Positions 37,063 through 46,146 of a DNA stretch of 64,000 nucleotides are shown one piece after another (position 1 is the stretch's first letter; each line of letters starts with the position of its first letter). The DNA comes from Hyphomicrobiales bacterium (GTDB lineage Bacteria; Pseudomonadota; Alphaproteobacteria; Rhizobiales; Kaistiaceae), in assembly GCA_017305635.1 (NCBI GenBank), contig JAFKKF010000006.1, forward strand, positions 496,001 through 560,000. Direction: 5' to 3'. The position numbers were made by a program, and so were the translations under genes. The notes beneath the pieces are model-generated. The model ran no database searches, was not told the origin of the DNA, and was given only the letters and a program-made list of their open reading frames with translations.

Positions 37063-38634
37063 ATGGCAAAGACACAGCCAACCATTGAATCGCCCGAGGT
37101 AGACAAGTTAACGACGATCCTCGAAGAGGCCACTAGGTCAACAAAGGAGGGCGCGAAGTATTTCCTGGAGCCCGCTCAGGGTACTCTAAGTCGCGGCCTA
37201 AGCCGACGACATCACATAATTTTCGGTCGGCGCGGTTCTGGGAAGAGCAGCCTCCTCAACAAGATCTTGAACGATTTCAATACGAGCCGCCTTCCTGTGG
37301 CTTATGTCGACCTCGAGACATTCAAGGGGCATTCCTATCCTGATGTTTTAGTGAGCATTCTCATCAAGACGCTGGATGCGTATCGAGGTTGGCTGGAGAC
37401 GTCGGCAATTAAACCCTCAACGCAGAAAAGTTGGTGGCAACGTCTCTGGGGGGCAGTCCCAACGGCAAGGGCCCACAATAAGAAGCGCGGCCTGGGGCTT
37501 GTAAGGCAGGCAGAGAACTTGGCTGATGAGTTGAAGTCCGTCTTGATGTCCCCGGAAGAGAGCAGCCGATCAGCTACTCTCTTAGGGGCAATAACCTCGA
37601 CATCCGGCGTAAAAGCGTCGCTCACTACCAGCCCCATCCCGATTCTATCTGGAAACGTGGAGGCTTCTCAAGAGAGTTTAGAACACCGATCTTCTCAACA
37701 GACTGATATATATCAGTCGAGAAAGATTGAGTTTATTCATCGCAAGATTTTGGATTTCAAGAATTTCTTCGTAGAATTGTCGGAATATGCGAATGGTCCG
37801 TCTTTCCTCCTTCTAGATGATTTATACCACATTCGACCTGCCGATCAGGCTAGTGTGCTTGATTATTTCCATAGAATAACGAAGGGCACAAACACGTGGC
37901 TAAAGGTGGGAACTATACGGCATAGGACTATCTGGTACCTGCCAGGTTCGCCTCCTATGGGCATAAAGCTGGGTGACGATGCGGACGAAATAGACCTTGA
38001 TGTGACGCTGGAGAAATACTCACTTACTAAGGCGTTTCTTATAAAGATTTTGGAACAATTCTGTCGCCAAGTGGGTATTCGTACAGCTGATTTAGTAAGC
38101 GAGGGGGCTCGCGACCGACTAGTATTGGCTAGCGGCGGAGTGGCAAGAGATTTTCTTAGTTTGGTAAGGAAATCGATTGAAATATGCAGGCAGCGCTTAG
38201 CCGAGGGGGATGAATTTCGGGGAAGTAGAATCGGCGCTGAGGATGTGAACAAGGCGGCGGGCGAGCTGGACGCTTTTAAACAGGAGGACTTTCGGCGCGA
38301 TACTTCGTCAGATGAAGAAGCGGTTCTGAAGTCATTTTTTGCGGATATACGAGTATATTGTTTAGATACGACAAAGACAAACTGCATTCTGGTGGATAAA
38401 GATTCTAATGGTGGCCGGGTCGATATGGTTAAAGAACTCGTGGACCTGAAGTTCCTGCATCACGTCCGAGGTCGGGTCACCGTGCGCGACAAGCCCGGGA
38501 AAATATACGAAGCCTATATGCTAGATATTAGTCAGTACTCTGGAGAGCGGAAGCGGAGGAATTTTGATCTCATTGAATTTTGGGAACAGGGAGGGGACGA
38601 AAAATTGCGGCGCGGTAGACTCATATTCGCTTAG
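37063..38634 (+). CDS. P-loop ATPase, ORC/Cdc6- or AAA-like, likely acquired
   Basis: The 523-residue protein has a Walker A motif GRRGSGKSS (55-63), a Walker B SFLLLDD (247-253), a possible sensor region KVGTIRHRT (281-289) and a sensor-2-like GGVARDF (358-364) before a C-terminal helical, winged-helix-like part. A Ser/Thr-rich insert lies at about 165-215. This resembles the ORC/Cdc6-like or KAP/STAND-type ATPases scattered through bacterial accessory regions, some of them antiphage. Codon use is unlike any neighbour: TTA, ATA, AGA and other A/T-ending codons are common. It has no same-strand partner. Function is unknown. Confidence 0.75.
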   Translation: MAKTQPTIESPEVDKLTTILEEATRSTKEGAKYFLEPAQGTLSRGLSRRHHIIFGRRGSGKSSLLNKILNDFNTSRLPVAYVDLETFKGHSYPDVLVSILIKTLDAYRGWLETSAIKPSTQKSWWQRLWGAVPTARAHNKKRGLGLVRQAENLADELKSVLMSPEESSRSATLLGAITSTSGVKASLTTSPIPILSGNVEASQESLEHRSSQQTDIYQSRKIEFIHRKILDFKNFFVELSEYANGPSFLLLDDLYHIRPADQASVLDYFHRITKGTNTWLKVGTIRHRTIWYLPGSPPMGIKLGDDADEIDLDVTLEKYSLTKAFLIKILEQFCRQVGIRTADLVSEGARDRLVLASGGVARDFLSLVRKSIEICRQRLAEGDEFRGSRIGAEDVNKAAGELDAFKQEDFRRDTSSDEEAVLKSFFADIRVYCLDTTKTNCILVDKDSNGGRVDMVKELVDLKFLHHVRGRVTVRDKPGKIYEAYMLDISQYSGERKRRNFDLIEFWEQGGDEKLRRGRLIFA

Positions 38635-38963
38635 ACTCTTGGATTCTGACCCCAAACTTATCCCCGCTCCCTCCCCCCGTGTTATTCTTCCCCCTGTCCC
38701 ATCCGTGAGGGGCGCCGACCGGTGGCGACCTTTGGCGCGGATGGGATGCGGTGCCTGCCGGCTGCCTCGCAAGTAGCCGTCGGGACGCCCCGGCAGGGAC
38801 CGTCGGCACTAGGACCGGCCGCCTGCCGCCCGCGAAGCGGGCGTTCGAGGCTTAATCTCCGGCCCGCGAGGACCGGAGGGAAGAGCCCGGCCGGGAGCGA
38901 CAAGAGCCGCGGCGGGCGCCCTTCGGGGGTGCTCTGTCTTCATCTTCTTCGGCCGCGCCCGTG
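38635..38963. other. Gap between the ATPase gene and the next small ORF
   Basis: The first 60 bases are a pyrimidine-rich tail (C/T runs around 38660-38700). From 38698 the sequence turns abruptly GC-rich and becomes the hairpin-dense segment described separately. The short open frames here are Arg/Gly/Pro-rich and not credible as proteins. Confidence 0.5.
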
Positions 38964-39060
38964 ATGGGCGCCCGCCACCCCTCGTCCGGGAGCGAGGGCA
39001 ATCCGCAGGGACGCGACCTGGTCTTACCCATCCGCCCGCGCGAACGCGGCGCGGAAACGA
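38698..39060 (+). other. Hairpin-dense segment, candidate structured RNA or repeat
   Basis: At least seven perfect pairings lie in series: CCCATCC/GGATGGG (38698-38745), GTGCC with TGCCGG paired to CCGGCA and GGCAC (38751-38809), CGCCCGC-GAA-GCGGGCG (38827-38843), CTCCGG/CCGGAG (38857-38878), AGAGC/GCTCT enclosing GCGCCC with a TTCG loop (38882-38935), GCGCCC-GTGAT-GGGCGC (38955-38971) and CCCTCG/CGAGGG (38979-38998). Nested pairing and a TTCG loop are typical of structured RNA, but GC-rich dispersed repeats can look alike. I recognise no known RNA class. The strand is assigned from the downstream ORF and is tentative. Confidence 0.4.
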
Positions 39061-39323
39061 AGGAGCGCGCCCTGAAATCCCCGCCCCGCCGGCCGAAGTC
39101 GCCGGGTCTCGCCGATGCCGACCTCGCCACGGCCCGCGGCCTCGCCGCGCTCTTCGATATTCCCGCCCTTTGCCCGGAGCCGGCCTGCACGCGGGCGCAC
39201 GCCTGCGCCGCCCGCGGCGCGCCGTGCATCATGCGCTTCCGCGAGACCTATCGCGACCTGGTCAGCGAGCTCGCCACCTGGCCGGTGCTCTTCGAGGAGG
39301 ACGAATGGTGGCGCGAGCCGTGA
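38964..39323 (+). CDS. Small Cys-rich hypothetical protein
   Basis: The C-terminal 80 residues look like a real protein: LADADLATARGLAALFDIPA, then a Cys cluster CPEPACTRAHACAARGAPC, then MRFRETYRDLVSELATW. Four Cys in 19 residues could bind a metal. The N-terminal part is read from the hairpin-dense segment and looks untranslated. The only ATG (38964) has no ribosome-binding site, whereas AAGGAG at 39060-39065 sits 6 bases before a CTG at 39072, which would give an 83-residue protein with a rare start. The start is therefore uncertain. Similar short proteins seem common in rhizobia. No function is assigned. Confidence 0.5.
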   Translation: MGARHPSSGSEGNPQGRDLVLPIRPRERGAETKERALKSPPRRPKSPGLADADLATARGLAALFDIPALCPEPACTRAHACAARGAPCIMRFRETYRDLVSELATWPVLFEEDEWWREP

Positions 39324-39413
39324 GCGGCCCGTCCCAATGCCCCCCGGAGCCGGTCACTATTGACCTATCGCTCTTCCGGACGGAAAGCCGCTTCGCACTC
39401 TTCCTGGAAGCAC

Positions 39414-40814
39414 TCAGAGATGGATCGGCTTCGTCCAGGCGGCCAGCGCCGCCTCCTTGACCGATTCCGAGAGCGTCGGGTGGGCGTGGCAGATGCGGCC
39501 GAGGTCCTCCGCCGCGCCGGCAAAGGTCATGAGCACGCAGGCCTCGGCGATCAGCTCGCCGGCATAGGGTCCGACGATGTGGACGCCGAGCACGCGGTCG
39601 GTGGCGGCGTCGGCGAGCACCTTCACGAAGCCGTCCTTCTCCGCCATGGCGCGCGCCCGGCCATTGGCCGAGAACGGGAACTTGCCGACGCGGTATTCGG
39701 TGCCGGCGGCCTTCAGCTCCTCCTCGGTCCGCCCGACCGAGGCGATCTCGGGATGGGTATAGACCACGCTGGGGATGAGGCCGTAATCGACGTGGCCGGC
39801 CTCTCCGGCGAGGATCTCGGCAAGCGCGACGCCCTCCTCCTCGGCCTTGTGGGCAAGCATCGGGCCGGCGATCACGTCGCCGATGGCGTAGATGCCGGGC
39901 ACGTTGGTCTGGAAGTGCGCATCGACCTTCACGCGGCCGCGCTCGTCCAGTGCGACGCCCGCCTCCTTGAGGCCGAGGCCGGCGGTATAGGGGCGGCGGC
40001 CGATGGCGACGAGCACCACGTCGGTCTCGATCACCTCGCTCGTGCCGCCGGCGGCCGGTTCGACGGTGACCTTCAGCGCCGGGCCGGACTGGTCGATGAC
40101 GGTGACCTTCTGCGACAGGCGGAAGGCAAAGCCCTGCTTCTGCAGGATACGCTGCGCCTGCCTGGCGACCTCGCCGTCGAGGCCGGGCAGGATGCGGTCG
40201 AGGAACTCGACCACGGTCACCTCGCTGCCGAGGCGGCGCCAGACCGAGCCGAGCTCCAGCCCGATGACGCCGGCGCCGACGACGAGCAGGCGCTTCGGCA
40301 CCTCCGGCAGCGCCAGCGCGCCGGTCGAGGTGACGATGCGCTTCTCGTCGGTCTCGATGCCGCGGAGCGGGGCGGAATCCGAGCCGGTGGCGATGACGAT
40401 CGCCTTCGCCTCCAGCACCTCGGTCGCGCCGTCGGCCTTCGCCACGCTGACGCGGCCCGGGCCGGCGACCGAGCCGGTGCCGTGGACGATGTCGATCCTG
40501 TTTTTCTTGAAGAGGTAGGCGACGCCGGAGACGTTCGATTCGACGACCGAATCCTTGTGGCCGAGCATGGCCTTCAGGTCGAGCTCGGGCTTGCCGACCC
40601 TGATGCCGAAGGTCGCGAAGGAATGACCTGCCGCCTCGAACATCTCGGAGGCGTGGAGGAGCGCCTTCGAGGGGATGCAGCCGATGTTGAGGCAGGTGCC
40701 GCCGAGGGTGGGCCACTTCTCGACCACGGCTACCTTCAGGCCGAGCTGGGCCGCCTTGATGGCGCAGACATAGCCGCCGGGACCGCTGCCGATGACGACG
40801 AGATCGTGGGACAT
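39414..40814 (-). CDS. lpdA: Dihydrolipoyl dehydrogenase (E3)
   Basis: The 466-residue flavoprotein has the FAD loop IGSGPGGYVCAIKAAQLG, the redox disulfide GGTCLNIGCIPSK (Cys41-Cys46), the NAD-binding GAGVIGLELGSVWRRLGSEV, the second FAD segment GIYAIGDVIAGPMLAHKAEEEG and the catalytic His-Glu in HAHPTLSE near the C-terminus. It reoxidises the lipoyl arm of the 2-oxoglutarate dehydrogenase E2. It is the last gene of the TCA cluster on this strand, after a hypothetical secreted protein and sucB. Confidence 0.95.
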   Translation of the reverse strand: MSHDLVVIGSGPGGYVCAIKAAQLGLKVAVVEKWPTLGGTCLNIGCIPSKALLHASEMFEAAGHSFATFGIRVGKPELDLKAMLGHKDSVVESNVSGVAYLFKKNRIDIVHGTGSVAGPGRVSVAKADGATEVLEAKAIVIATGSDSAPLRGIETDEKRIVTSTGALALPEVPKRLLVVGAGVIGLELGSVWRRLGSEVTVVEFLDRILPGLDGEVARQAQRILQKQGFAFRLSQKVTVIDQSGPALKVTVEPAAGGTSEVIETDVVLVAIGRRPYTAGLGLKEAGVALDERGRVKVDAHFQTNVPGIYAIGDVIAGPMLAHKAEEEGVALAEILAGEAGHVDYGLIPSVVYTHPEIASVGRTEEELKAAGTEYRVGKFPFSANGRARAMAEKDGFVKVLADAATDRVLGVHIVGPYAGELIAEACVLMTFAGAAEDLGRICHAHPTLSESVKEAALAAWTKPIHL

Positions 40815-40937
40815 GCCGCTCTCAACCCTCTGCCGCTGATCTCCCCGATATCGAGCATGGGGCGGGGAAGCGCAAGGGCGCCGCTCGCGGGGCAGGGGTG
40901 CGCGCGGAGAGCGGGATCGGCGGGCCGTCCGTCCGGT

Positions 40938-41738
40938 TCAGGGATTCTCGCCGGCGAGAATCCGCTCCACGCTGCTGCCGAGGGCGAGGCTCCGGAAGGT
41001 GGCAAGGCGGTCGCTCCAGGCCTGGTCGTCCATGCAGGACTTGCGGAGCGCGGGCAATGCATCGGCTGCGGCCGGCTTCCAGAGGGCATTGGCATCCGCG
41101 TTGCCGAGGGCGGCAAGGATTTCCGGCCGTGGAATGCCGGCGGCGACAAGCGTGGTGCCGAGCTTGACGATCATCTCGTCCCAGTCGTGGACGAGGACCG
41201 GCAGGATCGCGGGGTCGACCGCCGCGAGGCAGGTCAATTCGCGCGTCTCGGCAGCGAGCTCGTCGGCGATCACGGTCCTGATCTTCGCCCAGCGCTCGGC
41301 GGGCACGGGGTTCTCCACGATCCGCAGGTCAAGGGCGCCGAACACGCGATGCACCTCCTTCGGCCAGCCGTTCACTGCCGCAGCGGAGAGATCGGCCTCG
41401 ATCATCGGGTCGGTGCAGTCCGGCTTCGCCGTCGGCGCGGCCCCGCCGAGCTTCCGCTCCGTCGCGCCGATGAAGTCGGCGGGATAGCCATTGGCCCAGA
41501 GCGTGGCGACGAAGACTGCCCTGGAGGCGCTCCAGCCGGCTTCGTCGCGGGCGGGCGAGTCCTGTGGCGCGCAGGCCGCGGCGGCATGGCCGCGCGCCAG
41601 CGAATCGGCATAGACGGTGAGGGCGGGAACGAGCGCTGCCGGCGGCACCGGCTCGGCGATCGCGGCCGGTGCGACGAGAAGGGCGATGAGCCAGCCGGCG
41701 GCGGGTGCGAGGCGCTTACCCAAGCCGGCGTGGCCCAT
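40938..41738 (-). CDS. Secreted hypothetical protein in the suc-lpd cluster
   Basis: The 266-residue protein has a signal peptide (LAPAAGWLIALLVAPAAIAEP) and a mainly helical, Ala-rich mature part with four Cys spread along it (AAACAPQD, KPDCTDP, ELTCLAAV, RKSCMDDQ), possibly two disulfides. I recognise no family. Its start lies 12 bases after the sucB stop and its end is 123 bases before lpdA, so it is probably co-transcribed with TCA enzymes while being exported to the periplasm, which is odd for this cluster. Confidence 0.75.
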   Translation of the reverse strand: MGHAGLGKRLAPAAGWLIALLVAPAAIAEPVPPAALVPALTVYADSLARGHAAAACAPQDSPARDEAGWSASRAVFVATLWANGYPADFIGATERKLGGAAPTAKPDCTDPMIEADLSAAAVNGWPKEVHRVFGALDLRIVENPVPAERWAKIRTVIADELAAETRELTCLAAVDPAILPVLVHDWDEMIVKLGTTLVAAGIPRPEILAALGNADANALWKPAAADALPALRKSCMDDQAWSDRLATFRSLALGSSVERILAGENP

Positions 41739-41750
41739 GATCGGCGCTCC

Positions 41751-43004
41751 CTAGAGGTCGAGCACCAGGCGCTCGGGCGCCTCGAGGCTTTCCTTGACGC
41801 GGACGAGGAAGGTCACCGCCTCCTTGCCGTCGACGATGCGGTGATCATAGGAGAGCGCGAGGTACATCATCGGGCGGATCTCGACCTTGCCGCCGATGGC
41901 GACCGGGCGGTCCTGGATCTTGTGCATGCCGAGGATGCCGGACTGGGGCGCGTTCAGGATCGGCGTCGACATCAGCGAGCCGTAGATGCCGCCATTGGTG
42001 ATGGTGAAGGTGCCGCCCTGCATCTCGTCGATCTTGAGTTCGCCGTCGCGCGCGCGACGGCCGAGGTCGGCGATGGTCTTCTCGATGCCGGCGAGCGAGA
42101 GCCGGTCGGCATCGCGCACCACCGGCACGACGAGACCCTTGTCGGTGCCGACGGCGATGCCGAGGTGGTAGTAGTTCTTGTAGACGATGTCGGTGCCGTC
42201 GATCTCGGCATTGACCGCCGGAATCTCCTTCAGCGCCTGCACGCAGGCCTTCACGAAGAAGCCCATGAAGCCGAGCTTCACGCCGTGCTTCTTTTCGAAG
42301 AGCTCGCGGTACTGGGTCCTCAGCGCCATGACCGCGGACATGTCGACCTCGTTGAAGGTCGTGAGCATGGCGGCGGTGCTCTGCGCCTCCTTGAGGCGCT
42401 TGGCGATGGTCTGGCGGAGCCGCGTCATGCGCACGCGCTCCTCGCGCGAGGCATCGTCCGGGGCGACCGGCGCGCGCGCCTGGGCTGGGGCGGGAACGAG
42501 CGCCGGAGCCGCGGCGCCGGCGCTGGCGATGGCGGCGAGCGCATCGCTCTTGGTGATGCGGCCGTCCTTGCCGGAGCCGGCAATGGCCGCCGGGTCGAGC
42601 TTCTGCTCGGCGATGATCTTGCGGGCCGAGGGCGCGGTGCCGGCGGGCGCCGGCTCGCGCGGCGCGATCGGTTCCGGCCCGGCGGCGATCGGGCGGGCGG
42701 TCTCGGTCTTGATGTCGGGGCGGCCCGTCGGGGTCGGCGTTACCTTGGCCGGGGCGGCTGCGGCACCATTGGCGCCGACCGTGCCGAGGACGGCGCCGAC
42801 GCCGACCGTCTCGCCGTCCTTCACCGTGATCGCCTCGATCACGCCGGCGGCGGGAGCGGGAACCTCGAGGGTGACCTTGTCGGTCTCCAGTTCGACCAGC
42901 GGCTCGTCGGCGGCGACGGCATCGCCGACCTTCTTCAGCCACCGGCCGACGGTTGCCTCGGTCACCGATTCGCCAAGCGTCGGGACACGGATCTCGGTGG
43001 CCAT
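41751..43004 (-). CDS. sucB: Dihydrolipoyllysine-residue succinyltransferase (2-oxoglutarate dehydrogenase E2)
   Basis: The 417-residue protein has one lipoyl domain with the target Lys43 ([15 protein letters not shown]), an Ala/Pro-rich linker, an E3/E1-binding domain ([20 protein letters not shown] followed by KDGRITKSD) and a C-terminal catalytic domain ending [18 protein letters not shown], whose His is the acyltransfer base. It moves succinyl from E1 to CoA. It lies 24 bases downstream of sucA. Confidence 0.96.
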   Translation of the reverse strand: MATEIRVPTLGESVTEATVGRWLKKVGDAVAADEPLVELETDKVTLEVPAPAAGVIEAITVKDGETVGVGAVLGTVGANGAAAAPAKVTPTPTGRPDIKTETARPIAAGPEPIAPREPAPAGTAPSARKIIAEQKLDPAAIAGSGKDGRITKSDALAAIASAGAAAPALVPAPAQARAPVAPDDASREERVRMTRLRQTIAKRLKEAQSTAAMLTTFNEVDMSAVMALRTQYRELFEKKHGVKLGFMGFFVKACVQALKEIPAVNAEIDGTDIVYKNYYHLGIAVGTDKGLVVPVVRDADRLSLAGIEKTIADLGRRARDGELKIDEMQGGTFTITNGGIYGSLMSTPILNAPQSGILGMHKIQDRPVAIGGKVEIRPMMYLALSYDHRIVDGKEAVTFLVRVKESLEAPERLVLDL

Positions 43005-43028
43005 TCGGTTGGTCCTCTTGTCGCTCGC

Positions 43029-46010
43029 TTACTCGGCGAAGGCTTCGTCGAGCAGGGTCTTCAGTTGCGCCAGGTGCTTCGACATCAGGCCGGTCGCGGT
43101 CGCCGCCGAAGCCGGGCGGCCGACATAACGCGGACGCCGGCTCCCGGTCTCGATCTGGTTCAGCACCCATTCAAGATAGGGCTCGACGAAGGTCCAGGCA
43201 CCCATGTTCTTGGGTTCCTCCTGGCACCACACGACATCGGCCTTGCCGAAGCGCGACAGCTCGGTGATCAGGGCCTTCGCCGGGAAGGGATAGAGCTGCT
43301 CGACGCGGAGCAGGTAGACATCGTCGAGCCCGCGCTTCTCGCGCTCCTCGTAGAGGTCGTAATAGACCTTGCCGGAGCAGAGCACGACGCGCCGGATCTT
43401 CTCGTCGGCGACGAGCTTGATCGCCTCGCCCTTGCGGCATTCGGCATCGTCCCAGAGCAGGCGGTGGAAGGTCGAATCCGCGCCGAGCTCGTCGAGGGTC
43501 GAGACCGCGCGCTTGTGGCGGAGCAGCGACTTCGGCGTCATCAGGATGAGCGGCTTGCGGAACTCGCGCTTCAGCTGGCGCCGCAGCACGTGGAAATAGT
43601 TCGCCGGCGTGGTGCAGTTGACCACCTGCATGTTGTCCTCGGCGCAGAGCTGCAGGTAGCGCTCGAGGCGGGCGGAGGAATGCTCCGGCCCCTGGCCTTC
43701 GTAGCCGTGGGGGAGCAGGCAGACGAGGCCGGACATGCGCAGCCACTTGCGCTCTCCCGACGACAGGAACTGGTCGAAGATGACCTGGGCGCCGTTGGCG
43801 AAGTCGCCGAACTGCGCTTCCCACAGGGTGAGCGCGTTCGGCCGCGAGAGCGAATAGCCGTATTCGAAGCCGAGGACGGCTTCCTCGGAGAGCATCGAGT
43901 TGATGACCTCGTAGCGCTCCTGGTCCTCGCCGACATGGTTGAGCGGGATATAGCGGCGCTCGCTGTCCTGGTCGTAGAGGACGGAGTGGCGCTGCGAGAA
44001 GGTGCCGCGCTCCGAATCCTGGCCGGAGAGGCGGACGCGGTGGCCTTCGACCAGCAGCGTGCCGAAGGCGAGCGCCTCGCCGGTCGCCCAGTCTATGCCG
44101 GCGCCGGTCTCGATCGCCTTCCGGCGTGCGTCGAGGAAGCGCTGGATGGTCTTGTGGACGTGGAAGTCGCCGGGCACCGTGACCAGGCGCTCGCCGATCT
44201 CGCGGAGCCTGTCGATGGCAACGCCGGTATGGCCGCGACGCGGGGCGTCGCCGGTCTCGGCGACCTTGATCCCGGACCATATGCCGTCCAGCCAGTCGGC
44301 CTTGTTGGCGCGATAGGACTGCCCGGCCTCGTACTCCGTCTCGAGCTTCGCCCGCCAGGCGGCCTTCATCTCGCCGACCTCGGCGGCAGTGACGAGGCCC
44401 TCGCCGACGAGCTTCTCTCCGTAGAGCTCCAGCGTCGTCTGGTGCTCGCGGATGCGCTTGTACATAAGCGGCTGGGTGAAGCCCGGCTCGTCGCCCTCGT
44501 TATGGCCGAAGCGCCGGTAGCAGAACATGTCGATGACGACCGGCTTGTGGAACTTCTGCCGGAACTCGATGGCGATCTTGGCGGCGTAGACCACCGCCTC
44601 GGGGTCGTCGCCGTTGACGTGGAAGATCGGCGCCTCGACCATCTTGGCGATGTCGGAAGGATAGGGCGAGGAACGCGAGAAGCGCGGATTCGTCGTGAAG
44701 CCGATCTGGTTGTTGATGATGAAGTGGATCGAGCCGGCGGTGCGGTGGCCGCGCAGGCCCGAGAGGCCGAAGCACTCCGCCACAACGCCCTGGCCGGCAA
44801 AGGCGGCGTCGCCATGGATGAGGAGCGGCAGCACGCGGGCGCGCTGGTCGAGCGGCACGATCTCGTTGTGCGGATTGTCGGCGTGCTGGTCCTGCTTGGC
44901 GCGTGCCTTGCCGAGGACCACCGGGTTGACGATCTCGAGGTGCGACGGGTTGGCGGTCAGCGACAGATGGACCTTGTTGCCGTCGAACTCGCGGTCCGAG
45001 GAAGCGCCGAGGTGATACTTCACGTCGCCCGAGCCCTCGACCTCGATCGGCGAGGCGGAGCCGCCCTTGAACTCGTGGAAGATGATGCGGTGCGGCTTGC
45101 CGAGCACCTGGGAGAGCACGTTGAGGCGGCCGCGATGGGCCATGCCGAGGACGATCTCCTGGAGGCCGAGCTGGCCGCCGCGCTTGATGATCTGCTCCAG
45201 CGCCGGGATCAGCGATTCGGCGCCGTCGAGGCCGAAGCGCTTGGTGCCGGTGAACTTGACGTCCGAGAACTTCTCGAAGCCCTCGGCCTCGACGAGCTTG
45301 TTGAGGATCGCCCGCTTGCCCTCGGGGGTGAAGCTGATCTGCTTGTCCGGGCCCTCGATGCGCTCCTGGATCCAGCCCTTCTCCTCGGGCGAGGAGATGT
45401 GCATGAACTCGATGCCGATGGTCGAGCAATAGGTGCGCTTCAGGATTTCCAGCATCTCGGGGATGGTGGCGAATTCCAGCCCGAGCACGTTGTCGATGAA
45501 AATCCTGCGGCCGTAGTCGGCCTCGGTGAAGCCGTAGGTGGCCGGTTCGAGCTCGGCCTCGTTGTGGGGCGGCTGGAGCTCGAGCGGATCGAGGTGGGCA
45601 TGGAAATGGCCGCGCATGCGGTAGGCGCGGATCATCATGATGGCGCGCACCGAATCGCGGGCGGCGCTGAGCACGGCCGCCTCGTCCAGTTCGACGCCAC
45701 GGGCCTTGCCGTTGGCCTTGATCTTGTCGGCGGTCTTCGCCTCGATCGCCGGCCAGTTGCCGTCGAGGGCGGAGACCAGCTCGCCGTTCATCGCCGGCGG
45801 CCAGCCCGGACGCTGCCAGGAAGGTGCCTCGGCCTCTTCCCGGATGCTCGCAGGCGCGTCCTTCAGCGCCTCGAAGAAGGTCCGCCACTCGGCGTCGACC
45901 GATGCGGGGTCGGCGGCATAGCGGGCCTGCAGGTCTTCGATATAGGAGGCGTTGGAGCCGTAGAGGAATGACGTTGCCGCGAAGGCGGCGTTTGCGTCCT
46001 GGCGTGCCAT
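43029..46010 (-). CDS. sucA: 2-oxoglutarate dehydrogenase E1 component
   Basis: The ATG at 46010 (MARQDANAAFAATSFLYGSNASYIEDL) gives 993 residues and follows GGAAG. A start 60 bases upstream adds non-family sequence. The E1o N-terminal motif FLYGSNASYIEDLQARY, the ThDP domain (GMAHRGRLNVLSQVLGKP, and the ThDP/Mg motif GDAAFAGQGVVAECF) and the transketolase-like C-terminal part (LPHGYEGQGPEHSSARLERYL) are all present. It decarboxylates 2-oxoglutarate and succinylates the E2 lipoyl arm. A 136-base gap separates it from sucD, so an internal promoter or processing site is possible. Confidence 0.96.
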   Translation of the reverse strand: MARQDANAAFAATSFLYGSNASYIEDLQARYAADPASVDAEWRTFFEALKDAPASIREEAEAPSWQRPGWPPAMNGELVSALDGNWPAIEAKTADKIKANGKARGVELDEAAVLSAARDSVRAIMMIRAYRMRGHFHAHLDPLELQPPHNEAELEPATYGFTEADYGRRIFIDNVLGLEFATIPEMLEILKRTYCSTIGIEFMHISSPEEKGWIQERIEGPDKQISFTPEGKRAILNKLVEAEGFEKFSDVKFTGTKRFGLDGAESLIPALEQIIKRGGQLGLQEIVLGMAHRGRLNVLSQVLGKPHRIIFHEFKGGSASPIEVEGSGDVKYHLGASSDREFDGNKVHLSLTANPSHLEIVNPVVLGKARAKQDQHADNPHNEIVPLDQRARVLPLLIHGDAAFAGQGVVAECFGLSGLRGHRTAGSIHFIINNQIGFTTNPRFSRSSPYPSDIAKMVEAPIFHVNGDDPEAVVYAAKIAIEFRQKFHKPVVIDMFCYRRFGHNEGDEPGFTQPLMYKRIREHQTTLELYGEKLVGEGLVTAAEVGEMKAAWRAKLETEYEAGQSYRANKADWLDGIWSGIKVAETGDAPRRGHTGVAIDRLREIGERLVTVPGDFHVHKTIQRFLDARRKAIETGAGIDWATGEALAFGTLLVEGHRVRLSGQDSERGTFSQRHSVLYDQDSERRYIPLNHVGEDQERYEVINSMLSEEAVLGFEYGYSLSRPNALTLWEAQFGDFANGAQVIFDQFLSSGERKWLRMSGLVCLLPHGYEGQGPEHSSARLERYLQLCAEDNMQVVNCTTPANYFHVLRRQLKREFRKPLILMTPKSLLRHKRAVSTLDELGADSTFHRLLWDDAECRKGEAIKLVADEKIRRVVLCSGKVYYDLYEEREKRGLDDVYLLRVEQLYPFPAKALITELSRFGKADVVWCQEEPKNMGAWTFVEPYLEWVLNQIETGSRRPRYVGRPASAATATGLMSKHLAQLKTLLDEAFAE

Positions 46011-46146
46011 CTTGCTTCCGCGAGGGGTGGCCTCGCGCTCGTTCGGGGTGCCGCGTGGCGAGGTCGCCACGCTCTATTCTTCGATCCTTGCGGAATCAAC
46101 CGTTCATTTCGGGTTTAGGCACCCGGTCCGCAAGGGTCCGGGGCAC

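Noticed and set aside
38722..38964. An 80-codon open frame within the hairpin-dense segment
   Set aside because: Arg/Gly/Ser-rich, no ribosome-binding site, and fully explained by the structured or repeat sequence.
37063..39323. Prophage or plasmid remnant around the AT-rich ATPase
   Set aside because: No integrase, structural, replication or partition gene accompanies it; a single imported gene is the simplest reading.
39360..45971. A 2203-codon open frame on the + strand across the lpdA-sucB-sucA region
   Set aside because: It is antisense to well-matched TCA genes and arises from high GC content; it has no ribosome-binding site or recognisable domain.
46122..46142. CCCGGTCC/GGTCCGGG hairpin between sucD and sucA as a terminator
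   Set aside because: It has a central T-T mismatch and no U-tract in the direction of transcription; it may affect processing but is not a supported terminator.
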